Assembly (NCBI RefSeq): GCF_001623875.1
Contig: NZ_LWAE01000001.1
Span: 992,001 to 1,056,000 of the forward strand
DNA from: Clostridium magnum DSM 2767
Lineage (GTDB): Bacteria; Bacillota; Clostridia; Clostridiales; Clostridiaceae
Direction: 5' to 3'
DNA: 64,000 nucleotides
In this document: one piece after another, positions 25,649 to 33,964 of the stretch
Layout of the letters: every line of letters begins with the position of its first letter
Position numbering within the stretch: the stretch's first letter is position 1
Translations under genes and position numbers: made by a program
The notes under the pieces: generated by a model
Told to the model about the DNA's origin: nothing
Database searches by the model: none
The model's input: only the letters and a program-made list of their open reading frames with translations

Positions 25649-26027
25649 AAGACCTTGTAGTTATCCAGGCTGTCCTGAACTTACAAACGAAAGGTACTGT
25701 AGTAAGCATCAAAAAGAATTTGAAAGCAAATACAACAAGACAAGCAGACCTTTTAAGAAACTTTATAATAGCAGGTGGTATAAGTTAAGGAAACAGTTTC
25801 TTTTGAAGCATCCTCTTTGTGAAGAATGTAAAAGAGAAGGAATAGTTACTGCTGCAGAAGTAGTTGATCATATCATACCTCACAAAGGTAATGAAGAACT
25901 CTTCTGGGATGAGAGTAACTGGCAATCTCTATGTAAGCATCATCACGATGTGAAGACTGCAAAGGAAGATGGAAGGTTTGGAAACAAAAACGAAGTCTAT
26001 TGTTACCCTTGGAAAAAGGATGAGTGA
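25629..26027 (+). CDS. HNH endonuclease next to the candidate cos site
   Basis: 132 residues from ATG 25629 (AAGGGAGG upstream). N-terminal Cys/His group CSYPGCPELTNERYCSKHQ, then the HNH core: HPLCEECKREG, VVDHIIPHKGNEELFWDESNWQSLCKHHHDVKT. In HK97-type phages an HNH protein works with the terminase to cut cos; its location before a GC-rich segment supports that. Terminase genes follow at 29.9 kb after several inserted genes. Confidence 0.92.
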   Translation: MCPRKPERPCSYPGCPELTNERYCSKHQKEFESKYNKTSRPFKKLYNSRWYKLRKQFLLKHPLCEECKREGIVTAAEVVDHIIPHKGNEELFWDESNWQSLCKHHHDVKTAKEDGRFGNKNEVYCYPWKKDE

Positions 26028-26230
26028 AGACCCAAAACCAAGAGGGAGGGGGCATATTTCTTTAGGGCCTGTTCCCAAAGGGCCGGGTGGTCCCCTTCGT
26101 GTAAATTTTCGCAGAATTAAGCAAGGGGGATACTAAAAAATCGCATAATAGCAAGTTCAAATTAAGTAGCTGTAAGGTTTTGTGGTTACTTTTTTTATTG
26201 CATAAAAGTTTAGTGAAAGGAACAGCTCAT
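26028..26230 (+). other. GC-rich non-coding segment, candidate cos packaging site
   Basis: 26040-26110 is far richer in G and C than the rest of the phage, with GGGAGGGGGC, GGGCCTG, GGGCCGGGTGG and CCCCTTCG, followed by an AT-rich stretch. An inverted pair (AGGGCCTG / AAAGGGCC region) could form a hairpin. Position right after the HNH gene matches cos regions of HNH-dependent siphoviruses. No overhang sequence can be assigned by eye. Confidence 0.45.
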
Positions 26231-26668
26231 ATGACTAGTGATGAGAAAGAAAAAATTAAAGAACTGAGACTAAAAGGTATGGGATATAAAGGTATTGCTA
26301 ATCTTTTAGGGTTAACTAGAGATAGTGTTAGAGGATTTTGCAAACGTAATGGTTTAGATGGTGCTTCATGTGTTGTTGCTCTTAATGTTGAAGAAAAAAT
26401 AAAGAGAAATGTGCTATGTGCCTGTTGTGAAAAACCACTCAAGCAAAAAGGTCAGGGAAGGACCAGGAGATTTTGCTCTGATAAATGTAGACGGAAATGG
26501 TGGAATGAAAATCAAGATAAAAGAAATAAAAAAGAAACAGCTATTTATAAATATATCTGTCCACATTGTGGAAAAGAGTTCAGTGTTTATGGTAATAAAA
26601 AAAGAAAATATTGTAGCCATGACTGTTATATAAAAGATAGGTTTTGGAGGATTGATGATGGAATTTAA
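26231..26668 (+). CDS. HTH plus zinc-ribbon phage protein
   Basis: 145 residues from ATG 26231 (GAAAGGAAC upstream). N-terminal HTH: KIKELRLKGMGYKGIANLLG and TRDSVRGFCKRNGL, resembling resolvase/sigma-type HTH. Two zinc-binding groups follow: CACCEKPL...CSDKCRRKWW and CPHCGKEF...CSHDC. Such proteins are widespread in Firmicutes phages before methyltransferase genes; probably a DNA-binding regulator. Overlaps the next gene by 11 bases. Confidence 0.72.
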   Translation: MTSDEKEKIKELRLKGMGYKGIANLLGLTRDSVRGFCKRNGLDGASCVVALNVEEKIKRNVLCACCEKPLKQKGQGRTRRFCSDKCRRKWWNENQDKRNKKETAIYKYICPHCGKEFSVYGNKKRKYCSHDCYIKDRFWRIDDGI

Positions 26669-27881
26669 AAAGTTAAATATAGATTCACTTATTCCAGCTG
26701 AATATAATCCAAGGAAAAAGTTAAAGCCTGGAGACAGTGAATTTGAAAAGATAAAAAATAGTATAAATGAATTTGGTTATGTTGACCCTGTTATTGTAAA
26801 CAAAGATTTAACAGTAATTGGTGGGCACCAGAGAATATCAGTATTAAAAATACTTGGAGTTAAAGAAATTGATTGTGTGATTGTGGATGTAGATAAAACT
26901 AAAGAAAAAGCTTTAAATATTGCGCTTAATAAAATAAGTGGTGAATGGAATAAAGAATTGCTTGTGGATTTAATTAAGGATTTACAGTACCTAGATTATG
27001 ATACATCTTTTACAGGCTTTGACCCACCAGAAATCGATGCATTATTTAATGAATTTCATCCCAAAGGTGTGAAAGAAGACAACTTTGATGAAGCACCACC
27101 TGAAGTTCCAATTACAAAGAAGGGCGATATTTGGATATTAGGCAGGCATCGTTTAATATGCGGTGATAGTACAGAACTTGAAACCTATGAAAAACTTATG
27201 GAAGGGAAGAAAGCGAATCTGGTTGTAACAGATCCTCCTTACAATGTTGCCTATGAAGGGAATGCTGGTAAAATTCAAAACGATAATATGGAAGATGAGA
27301 AGTTTTACGAATTTCTTCTTAATGCATATAAATGTATGTATGAAAATCTTGCAGATGGTGGTTCTATCTATGTGTTTCATGCTGATAAGGAAACAGTTAA
27401 CTTTAGATTAGCCTTTAAAAATGCAGGATTCTTTTGCCACCAAACTTGTATATGGATAAAGAATTCACCAGTACTTGGACGTTGTGATTATCAATATAAC
27501 CATGAACCTGTGCTTGTTGGATGGAAACCTACTGCAGGTCATAAGTTTTATGGAGATAAAAAACAAAGAACTACTTGGAATTTTGATAGACCTACTAAAT
27601 CAAAATATCATCCAACAATGAAACCAATAGCTTTAGTGGCTTACCCAATAACAAATTCAAGTTTAACAAACTCTATCATTTTAGATCCTTTTGGAGGAAG
27701 TGGGTCTACTCTTATTGCTTGTGAACAGACAGATAGAATTTGCTACACTATAGAACTAGATGAAAAATATGTTGATGTTATAGTTAAGAGATTTATTGAA
27801 CAAGCAGGTAGTGATGAAGATGTATTTCTTTTAAGAGATGGTGAAAAAATAGCATATAAGAATATACCTAAAAGTGAATAA
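26658..27881 (+). CDS. ParB-like domain fused to DNA adenine/cytosine-N4 methyltransferase
   Basis: 407 residues from ATG 26658 (GGAGG 7 bases upstream). The N-terminal ParB/Srx-like domain has IDSLIPAEYNPRKK and VIVNKDLTVIGGHQRISVLK. The C-terminal amino-methyltransferase has VVTDPPYNVAYEG (DPPY, catalytic) and ILDPFGGSGSTLIACE (SAM binding). DPPY before FGGSGS is the beta-class order. No partner nuclease is nearby, so it is an orphan phage methylase that may protect phage DNA from host restriction (inference). Confidence 0.92.
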   Translation: MEFKKLNIDSLIPAEYNPRKKLKPGDSEFEKIKNSINEFGYVDPVIVNKDLTVIGGHQRISVLKILGVKEIDCVIVDVDKTKEKALNIALNKISGEWNKELLVDLIKDLQYLDYDTSFTGFDPPEIDALFNEFHPKGVKEDNFDEAPPEVPITKKGDIWILGRHRLICGDSTELETYEKLMEGKKANLVVTDPPYNVAYEGNAGKIQNDNMEDEKFYEFLLNAYKCMYENLADGGSIYVFHADKETVNFRLAFKNAGFFCHQTCIWIKNSPVLGRCDYQYNHEPVLVGWKPTAGHKFYGDKKQRTTWNFDRPTKSKYHPTMKPIALVAYPITNSSLTNSIILDPFGGSGSTLIACEQTDRICYTIELDEKYVDVIVKRFIEQAGSDEDVFLLRDGEKIAYKNIPKSE

Positions 27882-27886
27882 AACCC

Positions 27887-27920
27887 TTGATATATATGTG
27901 TTTTAGAGTGATATATAGTA
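27887..27920 (+). promoter_or_regulatory. shared phage promoter box (copy before the amidoligase operon)
   Basis: TTGATA (27887-27892), 19 bases, then TATATA inside TTTAGAGTGATATATAGTA (27902-27920), with the TG of an extended -10. The 19-base box differs at one position from that at 49831-49849, and the -35-like element is equally spaced in both. Confidence 0.6.
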
Positions 27921-27955
27921 TAACAAAAAACACACTTTGAAAGGGGTAAAACGAA

Positions 27956-28132
27956 ATGAAAGAGGAACTAAGAAGGCTTACCAAGGATGGAGAATTCAAA
28001 TTTTACGATGGAACCAGAGTAGAAAACAAAGAAAAGGCTTTAAAACTTTTAGAAACAGCAGAAAAACAAGGTTATAAAGGTTACGGAGTATACGCAAACA
28101 GCTTTGGATACATTGTGAGATTGGAGGGTTAA
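27956..28132 (+). CDS. 58-residue protein heading the amidoligase operon
   Basis: Short gene with a strong GAAAGGGG site before ATG 27956; TAA at 28130-28132, two bases before the amidoligase TTG. Sequence: MKEELRRLTKDGEFKFYDG, a Lys/Glu-rich middle, then GYKGYGVYANSFGYIVRLEG. Not a known family to me. Its tight coupling to the amidoligase makes it a candidate substrate or accessory protein (inference). Confidence 0.65.
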   Translation: MKEELRRLTKDGEFKFYDGTRVENKEKALKLLETAEKQGYKGYGVYANSFGYIVRLEG

Positions 28133-28134
28133 GC

Positions 28135-29043
28135 TTGAAGAATCAAACAATTGGTGTAGAAATTGAAATGACAGGCATTACTAGAGAAAAAGCTGCGGAG
28201 GTTACAGCAAAGTTTTTAGGTGGAGAGGTAAAAAGAACTTTTGACAGCTATGATACTTACAAAGTAACAGCACCAGACAGAAGAGTTTGGAAGATAATGA
28301 GCGATGCCAGTATTGAAACAATGAAAAAAGAAAAAGGTGTATTAACTTCAGCAGATAAAAGTTACAGTGTTGAATTAGTAACACCAATTTTAAAGTATGA
28401 TGAGGACATTGAAAAGCTTCAAGAAGTTATTAGGAAGCTTAGACATGCAGGTGCTGTCAGCGAAAGCAGATTAAAATGTGGGATTCATATTCAAATAGGA
28501 GCAAAAGAACACACTCCAAATACCTTAAAGAATTTAGTTAACCTTATGGCTTCAAAGGAAGATTTGATTTACAAGAGTTTGGAGATAGATCCTGGAAGGG
28601 TAAGGTATTGCAAAAAGGTTAATGAGAATTTGATTGAAACAATCAATAAGAAAAAGCCTAAAAACTTAAAAGCACTGGCTGATATTTGGTATAGCGAATA
28701 TGGTGTTGAAAGCAGAAGCAGGCATTACCATTCAAGCAGATATCATGGATTAAATTTACACAGTACTTTCACTAAAGGAACAATTGAATTTAGGCTTTTC
28801 AATGGGACTTTGCACGCAGGTAAAATTAGAAGCTACATAGTTTTCTGCTTGGCAATCAGCTATCAAGCATTAAAACAAAAGAGTGCTAGTGCAAGGCGTA
28901 CTCATACTGATAATGAAAAATATACATTTAGGTGCTGGTTACTGAGACTTGGACTTATCGGAGATGAATTTAAAAACTGTAGACAGCATCTTATGAAAGC
29001 ACTTGATGGGGATGCAGCTTGGAGAAGACCAAGAGCTGCTTGA
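28135..29043 (+). CDS. amidoligase family protein (Amidoligase_2)
   Basis: 302 residues, TTG start with GGAGGG upstream. Family motifs: IGVEIEMTG near the N-terminus (GxExE, metal/ATP binding), SYSVELVTPIL, CGIHIQIG, and GLNLHSTFTKGTIEFRLFNGTLHAGKI. Such glutamine-synthetase-fold enzymes form amide or isopeptide bonds. Phage versions often sit with a gamma-glutamylcyclotransferase, as here. The target is unknown. Confidence 0.9.
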   Translation: MKNQTIGVEIEMTGITREKAAEVTAKFLGGEVKRTFDSYDTYKVTAPDRRVWKIMSDASIETMKKEKGVLTSADKSYSVELVTPILKYDEDIEKLQEVIRKLRHAGAVSESRLKCGIHIQIGAKEHTPNTLKNLVNLMASKEDLIYKSLEIDPGRVRYCKKVNENLIETINKKKPKNLKALADIWYSEYGVESRSRHYHSSRYHGLNLHSTFTKGTIEFRLFNGTLHAGKIRSYIVFCLAISYQALKQKSASARRTHTDNEKYTFRCWLLRLGLIGDEFKNCRQHLMKALDGDAAWRRPRAA

Positions 29044-29117
29044 AGCTAACTCCATAGATAAAGAGGGAAATTCATTACCTTCTTTATCTAATAAATTATT
29101 ATAAGGAGAAATGAGAA

Positions 29118-29573
29118 ATGGATGAAAGAGGAAAATTATATGGGGCCTATGGTTCTAATATGAATTTAGAACAAATGAGTAATAGATGCCCAAAAGCTAA
29201 GGTCGTAGGAATTGGAATACTTGAAGGATACAAGTTAACTTTCAGAGGAAGATATAAAGGGGTTGCCAATATAGAACCTTGTAAAGGTAGAACAGTACCA
29301 ATTATTTTATGGGAGATTACTGAAGAATGTGAGAGAGCACTTGATTTATATGAGGGTTATCCTAATTTATATATAAAGAAAGAAGTTGAAGTTAATGTAG
29401 AAGGCAAGCCTACAAAAGCTATGATTTATGTTATGGCTAAAGAATATGAAAATATGGCAGCAGCACCTACAGAATATTATTTTAATGTAATTGCCAGAGG
29501 ATATTCTGATAATAGAATTAACTTAAAGGCACTACAAATTGCATATTCAGAATGTTTATCAGAACTTAGATAG
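29118..29573 (+). CDS. gamma-glutamylcyclotransferase family (AIG2/GGCT-like)
   Basis: 151 residues with AAGGAG before the ATG. YGSNMN substrate loop (about 11-16) and DLYEGYPNLY, whose Glu is the expected catalytic acid. GGCT enzymes cleave gamma-glutamyl amines with formation of 5-oxoproline. Beside an amidoligase it may trim or reverse gamma-glutamyl modifications (inference). The preceding 75 bases hold no gene. Confidence 0.9.
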   Translation: MDERGKLYGAYGSNMNLEQMSNRCPKAKVVGIGILEGYKLTFRGRYKGVANIEPCKGRTVPIILWEITEECERALDLYEGYPNLYIKKEVEVNVEGKPTKAMIYVMAKEYENMAAAPTEYYFNVIARGYSDNRINLKALQIAYSECLSELR

Positions 29574-29584
29574 TGGAGGTAGTG

Positions 29585-29794
29585 ATGGATAAATTTTTTA
29601 CACAGAAAACTTGTGATAGATGTGGCGGTTCCTTGGAAAAGGGCAGAATCATGTCAATGTTTAATACAGATTGCATTTGTATGGAATGCCTAAGTAAGGA
29701 AAAGCAGGATAAGGATTATGAGAAAGCTGTAAAGGCTGACCATGAAGAAATTAAAAAAGGCAATTACAACTATAAAGGTATTAAAGGTAAATAA
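29585..29794 (+). CDS. small zinc-ribbon-like protein
   Basis: About 70 residues; start ATG 29585 or GTG 29582 after GGAGG. CDRCGGSL and CICMECLSKEK give a two-part CxxC zinc site; the rest is Lys-rich ending NYNYKGIKGK. It directly follows the GGCT gene (stop 29573) and closes the amidoligase operon before a terminator. Function unknown. Confidence 0.65.
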   Translation: MDKFFTQKTCDRCGGSLEKGRIMSMFNTDCICMECLSKEKQDKDYEKAVKADHEEIKKGNYNYKGIKGK

Positions 29795-29807
29795 AATGTT
29801 ATGTTAA

Positions 29808-29836
29808 GGGGCTACAATTGTAGGCTCTTTTCTTTT
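29808..29836 (+). terminator. terminator before the packaging operon
   Basis: Hairpin around the perfect palindrome CTACAATTGTAG (29812-29823), flanked by GGGG/GCTC, then TTTTCTTTT. Confidence 0.65.
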
Positions 29837-29866
29837 GATAAATTTTAAAGATTGGGGGTGAAACCT

Positions 29867-30343
29867 ATGGCACAGAGAGGAAGAAAACCAAAGCCAACTG
29901 CAGTAAAGGAGCTTGAGGGCAATCCAGGAAAAAGAGCACTCAATGAATTTGAACCAAAGCCACATAAGAAAGCACCAAAGTGTCCTACTTGGCTTGATGC
30001 TGAAGCTAAAAAGGAATGGAGAAGAGTTGCAAAACGGCTTGAAGAACTAGGAGTATTAACAGAAGTTGATATGGCTGCTTTTGCAGGATATTGTGAAGCT
30101 TATGCACGCTGGAAGGAAGCTGAAGAATTTATATCAAGGCATGGAACAATTGTAAAAACACCAAGCGGATATTGGCAGCAAGTGCCACAGGTATCCATTG
30201 CCCAAACTTATCTTAAGATAATGATTAAATTCTGTGAGCAGTTTGGACTTACACCTTCTTCAAGAAGCAGGATTGTTGCAGATAAAGGTTCTAATGATTG
30301 CTTAGATCCTATGGAAATGATGCTAAGGGGAGAGATGAAATAA
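29867..30343 (+). CDS. terS: terminase small subunit (P27 family)
   Basis: 158 residues from ATG 29867 (GGGGTG upstream; TTG 29852 rejected). Family start RGRKPKPTAVKELEGNPGKR, then CPTWLDAEAKKEWRRVAKRLEELG and a C-terminal helix SIAQTYLKIMIKFCEQFGLTPSSRSR. It recognises phage DNA at pac/cos for packaging with the large subunit, which it overlaps (TAATG). Confidence 0.93.
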   Translation: MAQRGRKPKPTAVKELEGNPGKRALNEFEPKPHKKAPKCPTWLDAEAKKEWRRVAKRLEELGVLTEVDMAAFAGYCEAYARWKEAEEFISRHGTIVKTPSGYWQQVPQVSIAQTYLKIMIKFCEQFGLTPSSRSRIVADKGSNDCLDPMEMMLRGEMK

Positions 30344-31893
30344 TGTATGATGAAGCAAAAGCACAGAGAGCTGTAAGTTTTATCAACTGCTTAAAGCATA
30401 CAAAGGGTCAGTGGAGAGGAGTTCCGTTTGATTTACTTCCCTGGCAGGATAAAATCATCAGAGATATATTTGGAAATGTAAAAGAAAATGGATATCGTCA
30501 GTATAATACTGCTTATATAGAAATTCCTAAGAAAAATGGAAAGAGTGAACTTGCAGCGGCAGTAGCACTACTTATGACCTGTGGTGATAATGAATGGGGA
30601 GCAGAAGTTTATGGCTGTGCTTCTGATAGGCAGCAGGCATCAATTGTATTTGATGTTGCAATAGATATGATTGACCAGTGTCCTGCACTAAAGAAAAGAA
30701 TAAAACCTATAATATCTGTAAAAAGAATTGTATATAAGCCAACAAATAGTTTTTATCAAGTACTATCAGCAGAAGCCTATACAAAGCATGGACTTAACGT
30801 ACATGGGGTTATCTTTGATGAGCTTCATGCCCAGCCTAATAGAGAATTGTATGATGTTATGACTAAGGGTTCAGGAGATGCGAGAACTCAACCACTATTT
30901 TTCCTTATAACCACAGCCGGTACGGATAGAAATTCTATATGTTATGAGGTACATCAAAAGGCCGATGATATTTTAAGGGGCAAAAAGAATGATCCTACTT
31001 TTTATCCTGTTATTTATGGAATTAATGATGAGGATGATTGGACAGATGAAGCTAATTGGTATAAAGCTAATCCATCACTAGGGCATACCATTGATATAGA
31101 AAGGGTTAGAAATGCAATTCAAAGTGCAAAGGAAAATCCAGCAGAAGAAAATATATTTAGGCAGTTAAGGCTGAACCAATGGGTAAAACAATCCGTAAGG
31201 TGGATGCCTATGGATGTTTGGGATAAATGTTCTTTTGCTGTTGATATAGATAAGATGAAGGGGAGAGAGTGCTATGCAGGACTTGACCTTTCAAGTACTA
31301 ATGATATAACAGCTTTTGTATTAATATTTCCACCTATACCAACAGATGATAAATATTATGTTTTACCTTTCTTTTGGATACCAGAGGATAATTTAAAACT
31401 AAGGGTTAGAAGAGATCATGTACCATATGATATTTGGAAAAAGCAGGACTTCTTAAAAACTACAGAAGGAAATGTTATTCACTATGGCTTTATTGAAAGT
31501 TTTATTGAGGAGCTTGGAAAGAAATATAACATAAAAGAAATAGCTTTTGATAGGTGGGGAGCAGTGCAGATGGTTCAGAATCTAGAAGGTTTAGGATTTA
31601 CAGTTGTCCCTTTTGGACAAGGCTATAAAGATATGAGTCCACCTACAAAGGAACTTATGAAAGTAGCCTTAGAGCAGAAAATAGTACATGGAGCGCATCC
31701 AGTTTTAAGTTGGATGATGGATAATGTATATGTTAGAACTGATCCCGCTGGAAACATTAAACCAGATAAAGAGAAATCGACTGAAAAGATAGATGGAGTT
31801 GTTGCTTTAATTATGGCACTTGATAGAGCAATAAGACATGAATCTAAAGAATCAGTTTATGAAAAAAGAGGAATGAGAAGTTTACTTGATTAG
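30343..31893 (+). CDS. terL: terminase large subunit
   Basis: 516 residues from ATG 30343 (AGGGGAG upstream). ATPase: Walker A-like IPKKNGKSELAAAVAL and Walker B GVIFDELHAQP. Nuclease domain: GLDLSSTNDITAFVL with the first metal Asp, and IAFDRWGAVQM with another. It pumps DNA into the head and cuts it at packaging ends. HK97-type Terminase_1 family. Confidence 0.95.
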   Translation: MYDEAKAQRAVSFINCLKHTKGQWRGVPFDLLPWQDKIIRDIFGNVKENGYRQYNTAYIEIPKKNGKSELAAAVALLMTCGDNEWGAEVYGCASDRQQASIVFDVAIDMIDQCPALKKRIKPIISVKRIVYKPTNSFYQVLSAEAYTKHGLNVHGVIFDELHAQPNRELYDVMTKGSGDARTQPLFFLITTAGTDRNSICYEVHQKADDILRGKKNDPTFYPVIYGINDEDDWTDEANWYKANPSLGHTIDIERVRNAIQSAKENPAEENIFRQLRLNQWVKQSVRWMPMDVWDKCSFAVDIDKMKGRECYAGLDLSSTNDITAFVLIFPPIPTDDKYYVLPFFWIPEDNLKLRVRRDHVPYDIWKKQDFLKTTEGNVIHYGFIESFIEELGKKYNIKEIAFDRWGAVQMVQNLEGLGFTVVPFGQGYKDMSPPTKELMKVALEQKIVHGAHPVLSWMMDNVYVRTDPAGNIKPDKEKSTEKIDGVVALIMALDRAIRHESKESVYEKRGMRSLLD

Positions 31894-31904
31894 GAGGTGA
31901 TGTT

Positions 31905-33164
31905 TTGAAATTTATAGATAGATGCAAGCTGTTTTTATCTCCACAAAATGCTCTATTCGAAGTATTGCAAAAGTATTCGCAGAATTTTTTAGGTGGAGAA
32001 GATGTGCCAGTAGACAATTTAAGAATAGATACTGATACAGCTATGAGTTTTTCTGCTGTGTTTGCTTGTAATAGGGTACTTTCAGAAACTCTAGCAAGTT
32101 GTCCAATACTTCTTTATGAAAAAGATGATAAAGGCAACAGAAGTCAAGTAACAGATACTGCTGAGTATGGAGTGCTTCATTATGCACCAAATGCAGAAAT
32201 GACACCAGGGCAATTCAAAGAGTTTGGAATGACAAATATAAATCTTGGAGGAAACTTAATAGCACAGAAGGTTTTTAATCTTCATGGAGAGCTTTTAGAG
32301 CTTAGACCCATATCTTGGGAAAGGGTGAGAATTGATATAGATAAAAGCACAGGAAGGCTCCTTTATTTTATAGATGGAAAACAGGAACCTAAAACAAGAG
32401 ATGAAATACTTCATATTCCAGGACTAACCTTAGATGGTTACATAGGAATAACACCTCTTACTTATGCAGCTTTAACTATTGATATTGGGTTATCACAAGA
32501 TAAATTTGAAAGAAACTTTTATCACAATAGGGCATCTACAAGTGGGATATTTCAGTATCCTAATGAGCTTGGAGATGAAGCTTTTCAAAGACTTAAAAAA
32601 GATATTAAAAGAAACTATACTGGACTTCAAAATGCAGGTGTTCCAATGATACTTGAAGGTGGTGGACAGTTTAAAGAAGTCACAATGAAACTTACAGATG
32701 CACAGTTTTTAGAATCTAAAAGATTTAGAATTGAGGATGTGTGCAGGATATTTAGGATACCTCTTCATTTGGTACAGGATCTAACAAGGTCTACTAATAA
32801 CAATATTGAGCATCAGAGTTTGGAGTTTATAGTTTATACTATGCTACCTTGGTTTAAGCGGTGGGAGGAAAATTTAAATCTGCAGCTTTTATCACCTGAA
32901 TCAAAACGAAAGAACAGATACTTTGAATTTAATATTAGTGGCTTGCTCCGTGGGGATATTAAATCAAGATATGAGGCTTATGCACAAGGAAGACAATGGG
33001 GATGGCTTTCTGTTAATGATATAAGAAGACTTGAAAATATGAATCCAATACCTAATGGAGATATTTATTTAGAACCTTTAAACATGGGTGAGGCAGGAAA
33101 ACAACAAGAACAGCTTAAGGCTTTAAGGGAAGAAATATTTAATATGATTAGTGAAAGGAAGTGA
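31905..33164 (+). CDS. portal protein, HK97 family
   Basis: 419 residues, TTG start after AGGAGGTGATG. Family features: DTAMSFSAVFACNRVLSETLASCPILLYE near the N-terminus, HIPGLTLDGYIGITPL, and EDVCRIFRIPLHLVQD with LEFIVYTMLPWFKRWEENLN. Forms the dodecameric DNA entry ring. Stop overlaps the protease start (TGATG). Confidence 0.95.
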   Translation: MKFIDRCKLFLSPQNALFEVLQKYSQNFLGGEDVPVDNLRIDTDTAMSFSAVFACNRVLSETLASCPILLYEKDDKGNRSQVTDTAEYGVLHYAPNAEMTPGQFKEFGMTNINLGGNLIAQKVFNLHGELLELRPISWERVRIDIDKSTGRLLYFIDGKQEPKTRDEILHIPGLTLDGYIGITPLTYAALTIDIGLSQDKFERNFYHNRASTSGIFQYPNELGDEAFQRLKKDIKRNYTGLQNAGVPMILEGGGQFKEVTMKLTDAQFLESKRFRIEDVCRIFRIPLHLVQDLTRSTNNNIEHQSLEFIVYTMLPWFKRWEENLNLQLLSPESKRKNRYFEFNISGLLRGDIKSRYEAYAQGRQWGWLSVNDIRRLENMNPIPNGDIYLEPLNMGEAGKQQEQLKALREEIFNMISERK

Positions 33165-33925
33165 TGAAATTGCCATTTTGGAACTTTGCAAAGAATGAAG
33201 AAAATGAAGAGGAGATAGAACTTAGAATTGATGGTGATATTGCTATGGATGATGACTTTTGGTCTATGCTCTTTGGAATAGAAAATGTAACACCAAAAGG
33301 CTTTATGGCAGACCTTAGTCAGTATAAGGGAAAAGATATAAATGTATGGATCAATTCCTATGGTGGAGATGTTTATGCGGCATCAAGAATTTATACAGCA
33401 CTTAAGGAGCATCAAGGAAAAGTAAAGGTCAAAGTAGATGGTGTTGCAATATCAGCAGCTTCAGTTATAGCTATGGCAGGGGATGAAATACTCATGTCAC
33501 CAACGTCAATTCTAATGATTCACAACCCTTGGGGAAATTTCCAAGGTGAAGCTAAGGATTTAAGGCATGGAGCGGATGTGCTGGATGAAGTTAAAGATAC
33601 AATAATTAATGCATATCAGCTTAAAACAGGTAAATCCAGAGCCAAGATATCACAGATGATGGATGAAGAAACTTGGATGAGTGCTAAGAAAGCTGTAAGC
33701 GAAGGCTTTGTTGATGGAATGCTTTACACACAAGATAAAGAAGAAACAGATACTGAGCCAATAGAAAATTCCTTTATGTTTAGCAGATTTGCAATTCAAA
33801 ATAGTGTTAATGATAAGACTAGAGATTTTATTACGCAATATAATAAAAGATTCAAGGAAGTCCATAAAGATGAAGAAAAAATTAAATTACTAAAATCCAA
33901 ACTTGCCTTAGAGTGTGAGCTTTAG
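33164..33925 (+). CDS. ClpP-type head maturation protease
   Basis: 253 residues. ClpP fold with catalytic Ser in VAISAASVIAMAG, His in MIHNPWGNF and Asp in HGADVLDEVKDT. Cleaves the capsid protein's scaffold region in HK97-type assembly; located between portal and capsid as usual. C-terminal ~60 residues are charged and helical. Confidence 0.93.
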   Translation: MKLPFWNFAKNEENEEEIELRIDGDIAMDDDFWSMLFGIENVTPKGFMADLSQYKGKDINVWINSYGGDVYAASRIYTALKEHQGKVKVKVDGVAISAASVIAMAGDEILMSPTSILMIHNPWGNFQGEAKDLRHGADVLDEVKDTIINAYQLKTGKSRAKISQMMDEETWMSAKKAVSEGFVDGMLYTQDKEETDTEPIENSFMFSRFAIQNSVNDKTRDFITQYNKRFKEVHKDEEKIKLLKSKLALECEL

Positions 33926-33964
33926 GGCATTTATTATTTTCAAAATGAAAGGCAGGTATATTAT

